Under the pieces are notes generated by a model. It was given only the letters and a program-made list of their open reading frames with translations. It had not been told where the DNA came from and ran no database searches. From Deinococcus sp045062605 (lineage in GTDB: Bacteria; Deinococcota; Deinococci; Deinococcales; Deinococcaceae), in assembly GCF_045062605.1 (NCBI RefSeq), contig NZ_JBJGDW010000008.1:21982-85981 (forward strand): a DNA stretch of 64,000 nucleotides, given 5' to 3'. The translations under genes and the position numbers were made by a program. How positions within the stretch are numbered: position 1 is the stretch's first letter; every line of letters starts with the position of its first letter. Of this stretch, positions 47,580-58,479 are shown piece after piece.

Positions 47580-47581
47580 CT

Positions 47582-48654
47582 ATGAAAATGGGAATGATCG
47601 GCCTGGGCAAGATGGGCGGCAACATGGTTCTGCGCCTGACGCGCGGCGGCCAGGAAGTGGTGGGCTATGACCGCAGCGAGGACAGCGTCGCCCTGATCGA
47701 GAAGCAGGGCGCGAAGGGCGCACGCACGATGGACGAATTGATCGCGGCGCTGGGCGAACCCGGCAGCCGCGCTGTGTGGGTGATGGTGCCGTCCGGCAAG
47801 ATCACGCAGTCGGTGATCGACGATCTGGCGGGCCGTCTGGCCCCCGGCGACATCGTGGTGGACGGCGGCAACTCCAACTTCAAGGACACCATGCGCCGCG
47901 CCGAGGAACTGGGCGCAAAGGGCATCCATATGGTGGACGTGGGCACCTCCGGCGGCGTCTGGGGCCTTTCCGAGGGCTACGCCATGATGGTGGGCGGCCA
48001 CGAGGAAGCCGTGGAGCGCATGCGCCCGGTGCTAGAAGTGCTGGCCCCCACGCCCACCCAGGGCTGGGGCCGCATGGGGCCTTCGGGGTCCGGGCACTAC
48101 GTCAAGATGGTCCACAACGGCATCGAGTACGGCATGATGCAGTCCTACGCCGAGGGCTTCGAGCTGATGCGCCACAAGGAAGAATTCGGTCTGGACATGG
48201 CCCAGATCGCCGAACTGTGGCGCTACGGCTCGGTCATCCGCTCGTGGCTGCTGGACCTGACCGCTGAGGCTCTCAAGAACTCGGCGGACTTCGATCAGCT
48301 CTCGGATTATGTGGCCGACAGCGGTGAGGGGCGCTGGACCATTATCGACAGCATTGAGCAGGGGGTGCCGACCCCGGTAATGACCCTGGCGACGCAGATG
48401 CGTTTCCGCAGTCAGCAGGAGACCAGTTACGCCGGGCAGATGCTCTCGGCCATGCGCCGCGCCTTTGGCGGTCACGCGGTCAAGACCCTGGAGACCCCCA
48501 AGAAGGAAGGCTTCGTGCCGGAAGTGCAGCCGGGCGATCATCCCAGTATGGCCGCGCCGCAAAATATTCCGTCCTCCAAAGGCAAGAATCAGGGCGACGG
48601 TTCTATGAAAGAGCAACTGGGTGAAACGGGCCACGAACGCGCTAAGGGCGACAA

Positions 48655-48658
<4 letters not shown>
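47582..48658 (+). CDS. gnd: 6-phosphogluconate dehydrogenase, decarboxylating (GndA-type)
   Basis: 358 residues. G-L-G-K-M-G-G-N-M (7-15) binds NAD(P); D-V-G-T-S-G-G-V-W-G-L is the family signature; K-M-V-H-N-G-I-E-Y supplies the catalytic Lys (about 178). A ~35-residue polar C-terminal tail (S-S-K-G-K-N-Q-G-D-G) follows. It makes ribulose-5-phosphate plus NADPH or NADH. First gene of gnd-zwf-opcA-pgl; its stop overlaps the zwf start (ATGA). Confidence 0.95.
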
Positions 48659-50415
<1,757 letters not shown>

Positions 50416-50479
50416 GGGGACCAGAAGGACGGATCGGGATGGGTATGACGGCCCAAGTGTTCTGCCAGGGAGCCGCAGC

Positions 50480-51421
50480 ATGACTGCCTCTGCTGCGAAA
50501 ACACTCGGCCCCGTCGAAACCAGTGTCCGCAGGGCGCAGATCACGCTGGACGAGCTGTGGTCCCAGACCAACGTGGAAACGCGGGCCTACACCGGGAACA
50601 TCATCGCGCTGACCGTCCGCAAGCATCTGGAGCGCGTGCAGGAGGCGCTGGCGGGGCTGGAAGGCCGCTACGCCGGACGGCAGATCATCGGCGTGATGGA
50701 CGGCACCGACGATCTGATGGTCCACGCCAGCCTGGTGTCCCAGCGCCGGGGGGGCTTCGTGGAGCGGCTGACCATCGACGCCAGCACCGATCAGCTTCAG
50801 GGCGCAATTCTGCCGCTGCTGCGGCCCGCTACCGTCAACCACGTCTGGTGGGGCGCGGACACCAAGCCCGAGGGCCTATTGCTGCGCGAGCTGACCGAGA
50901 TCGCCGATCAGGTGATCGCCGACAGCCTGACGCTGGACATTCCCCCGGCGCGGCACTATGCCCTGGCCGATCTGGGCTGGAGCCGGTCGGCGAGCTGGCG
51001 TGAGGCACTGGCGCAGGTGTTCGACAGCCCTGACGCCGCCCGGCAATTGCCCCGCGTGGATCACCTGACCGTGCGCCATGCCGGGGGCAAGGACCTGCCC
51101 GCCCGCCTGTATGCCGGATTCATCGCCGACACGCTGGGCTGGAAGAATCTCAAGAACGTGGACCTCAGGGTGGCCCGCTGCGGACGTGAAAACGGTGACC
51201 TGTGCGGTGTGGAGCTGTCAGGCGAGGGCGTGAGCTTTACCCTGGCGGCGGGCAAAGGCGAGACGGCGCGTGTCGAGGCGGTTTGGGACGGCAAGAAGCA
51301 CGTCATGGAAGTGAATATTCCCGCCATGTCGCTGGCCGAGGGCCTGGGCCGCGTAATGGCCCGCCCGGAGCGCGGCGAGATGTTCGAACGCGCCTGGAAA
51401 CTGGCCAAGGCGACACTGTGA
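50480..51421 (+). CDS. opcA: OpcA, glucose-6-phosphate dehydrogenase assembly protein
   Basis: 313 residues of the OpcA family (cyanobacteria, actinobacteria, Deinococcus), which activates or helps assemble G6PDH. The pattern N-x-I-A-L-T-V, R-x-I-I-G-V, L-P-L-L-x-P and V-W-W (N-H-V-W-W-G-A-D) is present. GGGAG precedes the ATG, 64 bases after zwf. Its TGA overlaps a GTG in frame with pgl. Confidence 0.92.
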   Translation: MTASAAKTLGPVETSVRRAQITLDELWSQTNVETRAYTGNIIALTVRKHLERVQEALAGLEGRYAGRQIIGVMDGTDDLMVHASLVSQRRGGFVERLTIDASTDQLQGAILPLLRPATVNHVWWGADTKPEGLLLRELTEIADQVIADSLTLDIPPARHYALADLGWSRSASWREALAQVFDSPDAARQLPRVDHLTVRHAGGKDLPARLYAGFIADTLGWKNLKNVDLRVARCGRENGDLCGVELSGEGVSFTLAAGKGETARVEAVWDGKKHVMEVNIPAMSLAEGLGRVMARPERGEMFERAWKLAKATL

Positions 51422-51432
51422 ACGGGGCAGCC

Positions 51433-52107
51433 ATGAACCTGCGTGTCTTTTCCACAGCCCAGGCGGCGGCGGACGCGGCAGCCGCCGCGTTTGCCCGTGC
51501 GGCGCGCGAAGCGGTGACGGCGCGCGGGGCCTTCCATGTGGCGTTATCGGGCGGCAGCACACCCAAGTTGATGTACGCCACCCTGCGTGATCTGCCGGAT
51601 ATTCCCTGGAAAGCGGTCCACGTCTATTTCGGAGACGAACGCAGCGTCGGCCCGGACAGTCCTGACAGCAATTACGGCACGGCGCAGCGCGAGTTGCTGT
51701 CGTATGTGCCGGTGCCGCCCTCCCAGATTCACCGGATGGAAGGTGAACGCCGCCCACTGGAAGACGCTGCCGCCGCCTATGCCGACCTGCTGCCCAAACG
51801 CCTGGACGTGAACCTGCTGGGCATGGGCGACGATGGCCACACCGCCAGCCTGTTTCCCGGTACGACCGCGCTGGACGCGGGCGGGCGGGCGGTGACGAAC
51901 TGGGTGCCCCAGCAGGATACCTGGCGGCTGACCATGACGTTTCCTGAGATCAATGCCGCTCGCCAGCGCTGGCTGCTGGTGGCCGGAGGTAAGAAGGCAG
52001 AAGCTCTGGCCGACGTGCAGGCCGGACGTGGGGATCATCCTGTGGGGCGTATTCAGGACCCGGTCTGGTTCGTAGATGCGGCGGCGGCGGGCGAAACGGA
52101 GAATTGA
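51433..52107 (+). CDS. pgl: 6-phosphogluconolactonase
   Basis: 224 residues. A-L-S-G-G-S-T-P (about 38-45), V-Y-F-G-D-E-R-S-V, S-N-Y-G-T-A and L-L-G-M-G-D-D-G-H-T-A-S-L-F-P form the phosphosugar site. It hydrolyses the lactone from G6PDH. Start is ATG 51433; GTG 51418, which overlaps the opcA stop, would add five residues and is possible. Last gene of the oxidative pentose-phosphate operon; a hairpin at 52148 follows. Confidence 0.93.
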   Translation: MNLRVFSTAQAAADAAAAAFARAAREAVTARGAFHVALSGGSTPKLMYATLRDLPDIPWKAVHVYFGDERSVGPDSPDSNYGTAQRELLSYVPVPPSQIHRMEGERRPLEDAAAAYADLLPKRLDVNLLGMGDDGHTASLFPGTTALDAGGRAVTNWVPQQDTWRLTMTFPEINAARQRWLLVAGGKKAEALADVQAGRGDHPVGRIQDPVWFVDAAAAGETEN

Positions 52108-52147
52108 GGGCCAGCCACCGAAAAGATTTCCATCAAACAAGGATAGG

Positions 52148-52179
52148 AGCCTGTGCAAGAGTACAGGCTTCTGCTTTTT
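52148..52179 (+). terminator. Probable terminator of the gnd-zwf-opcA-pgl operon
   Basis: AGCCTGT (52148-52154) / ACAGGCT (52163-52169) followed by TCTGCT5. Confidence 0.6.
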
Positions 52180-52206
52180 ATGGCGAAGCCGCTCAGGCTT
52201 TATACG

Positions 52207-52343
52207 ATGCGGATTCCGTCTGTCTCGTTAACAAACTGGGAAAACGTCAGTTTGCCAACCCCACGCCCGAAACCCGTTCTTCTCCTTCACGCTTCGCTCG
52301 AATTTCCATCGTTTTGTAAATGATTCAATCGGAGTCCGTATGA
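52207..52343. mobile_element. MITE-like element, ~137 bp, imperfect terminal inverted repeats
   Basis: The left end ATGCGGATTCCGTCTG (52207-52222) matches the inverse of the right end CAATCGGAGTCCGTAT (52327-52342) at 12 of 16 positions. ATACG lies directly outside both ends (52202-52206 and 52344-52348), as expected for a 5-bp target duplication. No coding frame. It would depend on a transposase in trans. Confidence 0.55.
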
Positions 52344-52369
52344 TACGTCATGACTTCACAAACCGCTGA

Positions 52370-53449
52370 TCAATTGACCGTATTGCGCCGCCACTCGGCC
52401 AGGCGGATGTCATTGCGCCCCTGCTTTTTGGCGCTGTACATCGCCTCGTCGGCGCGGGCCACGACGGCGTCGGAGGATTCTCCGGCGTCGGCGCTGGCCA
52501 CCCCGAAACTTGCTGTGACGCCCACCACATCGCCGTGGCGTTGCTGACGAATCTCGTTTCGCAGGTTGTTCAGCAGCTTTCTGACCTGGGTGTCGCCCAG
52601 CGCGGGTAAGATCAGCAGGAATTCCTCGCCGCCCCAGCGGGCGACCACGCTGTTCTGCGGCAACAGGTCGCGGGCCAGTTGCGCCACCCCACGCAGCACC
52701 TGATCGCCAGTGGCGTGGCCGTGCCTGTCGTTGATCTGTTTAAAGTGGTCCAGGTCAAACAGCACCACCGTGTATGTGGCCCTTTTGACCGACAGTTCTC
52801 GCAGGCGTTCCTCGGCGGCGCGGCGGTTGGCGACGCCCGTCAGCACGTCGATCAGGGCCGCCGAGCGCGAGGCCAGAAGCTGCGCCCGCTGGAGCCCGAA
52901 GGTGGCCTGGATCAGGATCAGCACGCTGCTGCTCAGGAGGAACTGTGCCGTAGCACCGAGCAGATTGAGCTGCATTTCGGGTGGAACCGTCAGGAGCAGG
53001 TGCCAGCCGCAGATCACCGTGGAGATGCCCAGCATCAGCAGCGCGCGGTTGGCGGCGCGGCGCGGCGGGTAGATGTAGAAGATTGACGTGTAAAGGACGG
53101 CAAACCAGTAGGTGTTCTCCGAGAGCCGTCTGACCCCTGCGGGCAACGGATCAAACTGGTGGCTCAGGGCCAGCAGCAGATACAGGCAGGCCCCCACGAA
53201 GGCCACAGAGATGGCGGTCTCAAAACGGATGACGCCTCTGGCGAGCAGCAGTTGCACCGCCAGCATCGTGACCGACAGCAGGGGCAGTGCCCACACATCC
53301 AGCGTGTCGAAAGCCGGTGCCTGGGACCACAGCGCCGCCAGACTGGCACATACCTCGATGATCACCACCAGCAGGAACATTCGCCGCTGCCCGGTTGGCC
53401 ACGCAGGCGGTGATGAAGCGGCTGATGGGCGGCGAGAAGGGGTAGACAA
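52370..53449 (-). CDS. Membrane-bound GGDEF diguanylate cyclase
   Basis: 359 residues from TTG 53449. About six membrane helices span 22-190, followed by a GGDEF domain: F-D-L-D-H-F-K-Q-I-N-D-R-H-G-H (metal and substrate) and A-R-W-G-G-E-E-F (G-G-E-E-F at about 273-277), so it should make cyclic di-GMP. The RxxD inhibitory site is replaced by P-Q-N-S, so product inhibition is probably lost. The sensory membrane domain is of no known type. GGAG lies five bases before TTG; the frame is open to 53620, so a longer form cannot be excluded. Confidence 0.85.
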   Translation of the reverse strand: MSTPSRRPSAASSPPAWPTGQRRMFLLVVIIEVCASLAALWSQAPAFDTLDVWALPLLSVTMLAVQLLLARGVIRFETAISVAFVGACLYLLLALSHQFDPLPAGVRRLSENTYWFAVLYTSIFYIYPPRRAANRALLMLGISTVICGWHLLLTVPPEMQLNLLGATAQFLLSSSVLILIQATFGLQRAQLLASRSAALIDVLTGVANRRAAEERLRELSVKRATYTVVLFDLDHFKQINDRHGHATGDQVLRGVAQLARDLLPQNSVVARWGGEEFLLILPALGDTQVRKLLNNLRNEIRQQRHGDVVGVTASFGVASADAGESSDAVVARADEAMYSAKKQGRNDIRLAEWRRNTVN

Positions 53450-54004
53450 GAAAACTCCACAGGAAGGGGATTGACAGGTCCGGTCAACAAGAGCGGACAC
53501 CTTCGCATTCTGGCTGACCGGACCACGCATGAACGCCAATGCAGGCCGAGAAATGGGGAGACCAGCAGAATGCTGTGTCCAGAATACACGTGTGGCTGCC
53601 GGACCATTGAGCTGTTTCATTCATGCAGCGTCCAGGCCAACGGCCCGCCCCCACCGCCTGGATATCTGGAGGGCCTGTGGCTCCTTCCCGTCAAATACGG
53701 CTGACTCTTCCCCATGAAGGGCTGCTCTGGACAAGGCCGCGAGCGGGAGAAAACCAGCCCTCGGGACGTGCAGCGGAGAGGGCTGCGCTGTATCAACACT
53801 CTGCGCCAGTGCTTCAAGCCCAGTAGCATATCGGTCCGCATCACCCCATCGCGGACAGCCAGGGGGATGAGAAAAAAGGAGGCTGGGAATCTCTATAGGA
53901 GAGGTTCCCAGCCTTTATCTGAACTACCGGTCTTGTTCGGGAGACGGCAGACCTGCCCAGCAGGCGTGCCAGAAAGCAAAGTGTGGTCCGCGAGAGGTGC
54001 CGCC
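53450..54004. other. Spacer upstream of the diguanylate cyclase gene
   Basis: 555 bases. It holds the ychF terminator (53872-53913); otherwise no frame with start signals, no tRNA-like fold and no clear promoter is seen. Confidence 0.5.
53872..53913 (-). terminator. Terminator of ychF
   Basis: GGCTGGGAA (53881-53889) / TTCCCAGCC (53905-53913), extended by TCTC/GAGA inside the loop, with A6 (53872-53877) giving T6 on the minus strand. Confidence 0.87.
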
Positions 54005-55102
54005 CTACGAGCTGTGCAGCACGTTCATGATGTCGCCGTCTTTCATCACGTATTCCTTGCCCTCGGTGCGGACCCAGCCCTTGCCCTTGGCCCCTACCCA
54101 GCCCCCGGCTTCCACCATCTTGTCCCACTCGATGACCTCGGCGCGGATAAAGCCCCGCTCCAGATCGCTGTGGATTTCCCCGGCGGCCTCCGGGGCCTTC
54201 TCGCCGTCGCGGATGGTCCAGGCGCGCACTTCCTTCTCGCCGCTGGTGATGAAGGTGATCAGTCCCAGCGTTTCGTAGCCCACCTGCACCAGTTGGTCCA
54301 GGCCGCTCTCGGTGACGCCCAGATCGGTCAGGAATTCGCGGGCCTCGTCCTCGGGCATCTCGGCCAGTTCGCCCTCGATCTGCGCGCTGATCTTGACCAC
54401 GCTTGCGCCCTCGGCGGCGGCGTACTCGCGCACCTGACGCACAAAGTCGTTGTCGGCGGTCAGGTCGTCCTCGCCCACGTTCGCCACGTAGATCACGGGT
54501 TTGATCGTGATCAGCCCGAATTCTTTGGGAATGGGGGCGTCGTAGCTGCCGGCGCGGGCGGGTTTGCCCTCGCCCAGCACGGCCAGAATGGCCTCGGCCA
54601 GTTCAGCATGTTCACGCGCCTCCTTGTCGCCGCCCTTGCCCTTTTTCTGGAGGTTGCCCAGACGTTTTTCCAGCCCCGACAGGTCGGCCAGGATCAGCTC
54701 GGTGTTGATGGTCTCGATGTCGTCCAGCGGGTCCACGGTGCCCGCCACATGCACGACGTTGTCATCGGCGAAGCAGCGCACCACATGGGCAATCGCGTCG
54801 GCCTCACGGATGTTGGCGAGGAACTGGTTGCCTAGGCCCTCACCCGTGCTGGCCCCCTTGACCAGCCCTGCGATATCCACGAACTCCACGAATGTGGGGA
54901 TGATCGGCGGCACGCGGTCGCCCCTGGTAAACACCCGGCTCAGGGCGCTCAGGCGCTCGTCCGGCACGGTCACGCGGCCCACGTTCGGCTCGATGGTGGC
55001 AAAGGGGTAATTGGCCGCCAGCGCCCCCGCGCGCGTGATGGCGTTAAACAGCGTGCTTTTTCCGACGTTCGGCAATCCGACAATTCCAATCGCTAATCCC
55101 AT
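54005..55102 (-). CDS. ychF: Redox-regulated ATPase YchF (Obg-like)
   Basis: 365 residues. P-loop G-L-P-N-V-G-K-S (9-16), D-I-A-G-L-V-K-G, the N-x-x-E motif that gives ATP preference, then a coiled-coil hairpin (K-K-G-K-G-G-D-K-E-A-R) and a C-terminal TGS domain (T-W-T-I-R-D-G-E-K-A-P). Ribosome-associated; linked to the oxidative-stress response. ATG 55102 follows GGAGAG six bases upstream; the frame is open to 55279. A TACACT -10 lies at 55169-55174. Confidence 0.94.
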   Translation of the reverse strand: MGLAIGIVGLPNVGKSTLFNAITRAGALAANYPFATIEPNVGRVTVPDERLSALSRVFTRGDRVPPIIPTFVEFVDIAGLVKGASTGEGLGNQFLANIREADAIAHVVRCFADDNVVHVAGTVDPLDDIETINTELILADLSGLEKRLGNLQKKGKGGDKEAREHAELAEAILAVLGEGKPARAGSYDAPIPKEFGLITIKPVIYVANVGEDDLTADNDFVRQVREYAAAEGASVVKISAQIEGELAEMPEDEAREFLTDLGVTESGLDQLVQVGYETLGLITFITSGEKEVRAWTIRDGEKAPEAAGEIHSDLERGFIRAEVIEWDKMVEAGGWVGAKGKGWVRTEGKEYVMKDGDIMNVLHSS

Positions 55103-55356
55103 GACTTCTCTCCTGCGCCTGCGCCCGACTCGCGCGCACAGAGGCGGCGGCGGCGCGGCAACCCTGACAGTGTACGTGATGGCGGCGGCGCAGGAGCGGA
55201 CAACCCACGGTGGTTGGCGTGGGCTGCCGCCCCGGTCTCTGGCTTGGCCCCCCCAGGGACGGCATGCACAGGCCATCAAACCCGTTCCCGGCAGGACGAG
55301 GCGGTCCCGGCACCGTCGGCCTTCAGGCCAGGTGATGGATCAGGCCCGGTATCAAA

Positions 55357-56622
55357 TCAGGGCGAGGTCGAGGCCGTGGCAGGTGCGCCGGGCACGCCCA
55401 CCACGATTTTCGCCTCGCGCAGTTTTTTCTGCCAGACCACGAATTCCTGGAGTGCAATTTCCTCGCTGACGGGAACGGGCCAGGGCAGGTTGTCCTTGCA
55501 GGTGTTGCCGCTGGCCTCCAGACAACTGGGGGTCCACAGGTTGTGGTAGTAGACGTTCCCGGCGGGGCCGAAGCGTCTCCAGCCAACCAGATTCTTCTGG
55601 ACCGAATTGTTGATAAAGGTCTTTGGCGCACCCCTGACGTTGCCATTGATGTCCCAGACATACAGGCCGACATTGGCATTCGGATCGATCACGCCCCCTG
55701 GCAGGACGCCGCTGGAAAGCAGGCGGTTGTCGTACACCCTCTGATGGTGCCCGCCCGCGATGCCCACCCCGTGGTTGGAGGTGTTGATGATCTGGTTGCC
55801 GTACACATCGACATACCCGCCCGCAATGTCCATGCTGTCTTTCTGACCGTCGCCCAGCAGGATGCCGCCACCCGAATAGTTCTGGGCCTTCAGGGGATTG
55901 GGAGCGTAGGCACCGTAGATGTAATTGTCATGAATCCTGATCGGGCTGTCGGCGGTGCCGCTGGACTCATACATGCTGATGTTGTCCTCGACGGCACTTT
56001 TGCCCGGTTCGTTGATCACCTCGTTCCAGGCGATCTCGACATTGGGCACGCGGGCGATCTGGTTGAACTGAACGGCCTGGACGTAATAGCGCTTCCCGGT
56101 AAACTTGCCCACCTGATCGACGTACCGTCCGTCCACATTGCGGACCCGGTTACGGACGATCCTGATGGTCTGCCCGGCGGCAGGATTGCCCCTGAATAGA
56201 TGAACATAGATGCCGGAGGTGCCCAGCACATCGTTGTTCTCGACCACCAAGTTCAGGACTTTTTCCAGCGACAGGAACCGGCCCGGATACGAGCCGCCGG
56301 TCAGTGGGTTGAGGCCGTACCCCGTGGAGTTGCGGACGGTCAGGCTGGCTCCCTCGCCGCGAATCAGGTTGCCGCGTCCACGCAGGACAGAATTCTCGAT
56401 CACCACGGGTTCACTGGTCTGGACCGACACCGCCGGAACCGCTGGATCGAAGCTCTGCCAGTTGCCCTGATAGGTGCCGCCGCGCGTGATGACCAGCGGG
56501 CCGGAATACGCTGGTCCCTGCGAGGGATCGTTTTCCGGCACGATGGTGCGCGGGTCGGTGGTGGGCACGCAGGCTGTCAGCGCCAGCGTGAGTGCCCCCA
56601 GCACGGCGGCGCTGCGGCCCAT
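55357..56622 (-). CDS. Parallel beta-helix lipoprotein
   Basis: 421 residues from ATG 56622. Lipobox A-L-T-A-C with C18 suggests a surface-anchored lipoprotein. The rest is a right-handed beta-helix: repeated N-x-V, I-x-x-N-x-I-x-G turns (V-E-N-N-D-V-L-G-T-S-G-I-Y, I-H-D-N-Y-I-Y-G-A-Y, V-Y-D-N-R-L-L-S). Such folds bind or cleave acidic polysaccharides, but no pectate-lyase triad is evident. The frame extends to 56757; GTG 56709, nine bases after TACACT (56719-56724), is an alternative start that would put 29 residues before the signal sequence. Confidence 0.78.
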   Translation of the reverse strand: MGRSAAVLGALTLALTACVPTTDPRTIVPENDPSQGPAYSGPLVITRGGTYQGNWQSFDPAVPAVSVQTSEPVVIENSVLRGRGNLIRGEGASLTVRNSTGYGLNPLTGGSYPGRFLSLEKVLNLVVENNDVLGTSGIYVHLFRGNPAAGQTIRIVRNRVRNVDGRYVDQVGKFTGKRYYVQAVQFNQIARVPNVEIAWNEVINEPGKSAVEDNISMYESSGTADSPIRIHDNYIYGAYAPNPLKAQNYSGGGILLGDGQKDSMDIAGGYVDVYGNQIINTSNHGVGIAGGHHQRVYDNRLLSSGVLPGGVIDPNANVGLYVWDINGNVRGAPKTFINNSVQKNLVGWRRFGPAGNVYYHNLWTPSCLEASGNTCKDNLPWPVPVSEEIALQEFVVWQKKLREAKIVVGVPGAPATASTSP

Positions 56623-56802
56623 GCGCGGTCTCGCCGTTGTGGCCTGGGGCTGCGCAGCCCCGGCCCTTCCTGTCACAAATTGTTTCTCGCTGTCCCTGAT
56701 GGCTTTCACGTGGACGCCAGTGTAGGGCCTGAAGGTGATGGATTTCTGCGGGCGCACAGACAGGCTGACCGTCAGGCCCTGCGAAGCGCGCTGCCTCTCT
56801 GA

Positions 56803-57366
56803 TTAAGGCGCGGTCAGAGGTCCGGCGGTCCGCAGCCAGGGCCAGCGCCGCACATAGTCGTCGATCTTGGTGGCGCACAGGCCAGGGGTATGGTTGAGGG
56901 GATTGGGGCGCAGAATCCCGGCGGCCATGTCCTCTAGGCCGTAAGGGGCATACACCTCGCCGCGCGCACTGACGCCCACGCAGGTGCATTCCACCAGAAA
57001 CTGATCGATGCCCTCGCGGACGCTGCCCAGTGCCGGGCGGTCCTGCCCGAATTTGCGGTTAAACCACAGGTGGACGCGCGCCTGATTGCGGACCTCGACG
57101 GGAGCGTCCAGATCGGCGAACAGTGCCCCGGCCCGGCGGATCACGGCGTCCTCGGCGGCGTAGCTGGGGTCGTCATCCCAGTAGAAGAGGTCGTAATCCC
57201 TGATCTGGGCGGCTGGCGGCTGCCCGCTCTGCACGTTCCAGACGGTGCCGAACAGCGCCCCGGCCACCAGATGGGCCTGCTCCACGCCCAGCTCGGGCAG
57301 GCGCTCTAGGATGGCCGCGTTGACCGGATTCAGTCGCACCAGTCTCAGGAATTCCGCGTCGTTCAT
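56803..57366 (-). CDS. Nucleotidyltransferase-like protein (DUF925 type)
   Basis: 187 residues. V-A-G-A-L-F-G-T-V-W-N (about 34-44) and I-R-D-Y-D-L-F-Y-W-D-D-D (about 56-67) form the nucleotidyltransferase-like core with an acidic D-x-D, and V-H-L-W-F-N-R-K-F-G follows. Activity unproven. The start is 10 bases downstream of the ADP-ribosylglycohydrolase stop, so they share an operon, which hints at a joint nucleotide- or ADP-ribose-related role. Confidence 0.75.
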   Translation of the reverse strand: MNDAEFLRLVRLNPVNAAILERLPELGVEQAHLVAGALFGTVWNVQSGQPPAAQIRDYDLFYWDDDPSYAAEDAVIRRAGALFADLDAPVEVRNQARVHLWFNRKFGQDRPALGSVREGIDQFLVECTCVGVSARGEVYAPYGLEDMAAGILRPNPLNHTPGLCATKIDDYVRRWPWLRTAGPLTAP

Positions 57367-57376
57367 GCCTGCCCTT

Positions 57377-58366
57377 TCACTCTGTCTGGGCGGCCTGCAC
57401 CACTGCCGGAAAATGCTCAGTGCAGGCCCACTCGCGCTGCCAGCCCGGCCAGGTGTGACCCAGGCGCAGCGGCGCGAGGAGATGAGGGGGTACCTTTAGC
57501 CCGCGCGCCCTGGCGACGGCCCCCACCACGCAGGCCACCGTGTCGCTGTCGTCTCCCAACAGCACGACGGGTTCCACGCAGGCGTGCCACGTCCCGGCCC
57601 CCGCATGTTTCACGGCGGCCTCCAGCGTATCCAGCACGAAACCGCTCTGGGAGGTCAGTTGGCCGCCCAGGCCGGAGCGCACGCGGGCGCGGACCTCGGC
57701 GCGGGCCTGCCGCTCGCGGTCCCGGAAGGCCGTGTGGGCATCGCGGGTATCGATCCCGAAAAGGCCAGCGTCCAGCAGGGCGGCGCGGGCATCGAAATCG
57801 TCGGTGATTTGTAGCGCGGCAGCGGCGGCTCCGGCGTAGGGCTGCCCCCCGGCCAGCGCCTCCAGAAAGGCCGTCAGAAACACCGAGGCATACACGCAGC
57901 GGGGATCGGCGTGGGTCAGGGCGGTCACGGCAGCCGATGCATGGGCCAGCTCAGCGCCCCGGTATCCGGCGATCCACACGGCGGCGACTCGCATCAGGCC
58001 GCCGTTGCCAGTGCTCTGGAAGCCGCTGCCCTGCCACGCGCGCACACCTCCGTCCAGTGTATTGAAACGCAGGGCCGCGCCGGTCAGGCCGCCCACGTCC
58101 GGTGGCCCCGCCGCCAGCCACTCGCGCAGGGCGGCCAGCACGCCTTCCAGACCAGTTTTGCGGGCGTACCCCAGTAGCGTCGCCACCACCATCTGGGTGT
58201 CGTCGGTGGCCTCGCCGGGCGCGAAGCCGAACACGCTGCCCGGCTGATAATCCGTGAAGGTCGGCCCGTAGCGGGACGCGATGGCCTGGGGCGTCTTGAA
58301 TTCGGTGGCGGCCCCCAGCGCGTCTGCCGCCGCCAGCGAAAAGAGCGTCCCGGTCACATCGGTCAT
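57377..58366 (-). CDS. ADP-ribosylglycohydrolase family protein (DraG/ARH)
   Basis: 329 residues. The metal sites of the family are present: A-T-D-D-T-Q-M (D55-D56, first cluster) and G-D-D-S-D-T-V-A-C-V-V-G-A-V-A (about 275-289, second cluster), with an early G-x-x-x-x-D-A-L-G-A. It should remove ADP-ribose from proteins or hydrolyse ADP-ribose derivatives. Start M-T-D-V-T-G-T-L-F at 58366 gives the usual N terminus; ATG 58381 adds five residues. Possibly paired with the nucleotidyltransferase-like gene. Confidence 0.87.
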   Translation of the reverse strand: MTDVTGTLFSLAAADALGAATEFKTPQAIASRYGPTFTDYQPGSVFGFAPGEATDDTQMVVATLLGYARKTGLEGVLAALREWLAAGPPDVGGLTGAALRFNTLDGGVRAWQGSGFQSTGNGGLMRVAAVWIAGYRGAELAHASAAVTALTHADPRCVYASVFLTAFLEALAGGQPYAGAAAAALQITDDFDARAALLDAGLFGIDTRDAHTAFRDRERQARAEVRARVRSGLGGQLTSQSGFVLDTLEAAVKHAGAGTWHACVEPVVLLGDDSDTVACVVGAVARARGLKVPPHLLAPLRLGHTWPGWQREWACTEHFPAVVQAAQTE

Positions 58367-58462
58367 GGGGCATTCTGGCATGACCGCCCAGGCCAGCGGT
58401 TCTCCGGCACCCCGCCCAGTGGGGGGGGCAAGAACAGCACATCATTCAATTCAAAATCGCAT

Positions 58463-58468
58463 TACACT
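58463..58468 (+). promoter_or_regulatory. -10 box TACACT of the DUF4388 gene
   Basis: It ends 11 bases before ATG 58480, giving a leader of only a few bases. The region around it is AT-rich. Confidence 0.45.
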
Positions 58469-58479
58469 GTCTTTACTTT

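Noticed and set aside
53621..53871. Small genes in the spacer upstream of the diguanylate cyclase
   Set aside because: Short frames on both strands lack -10 boxes or ribosome-binding sites and have no protein-like composition.
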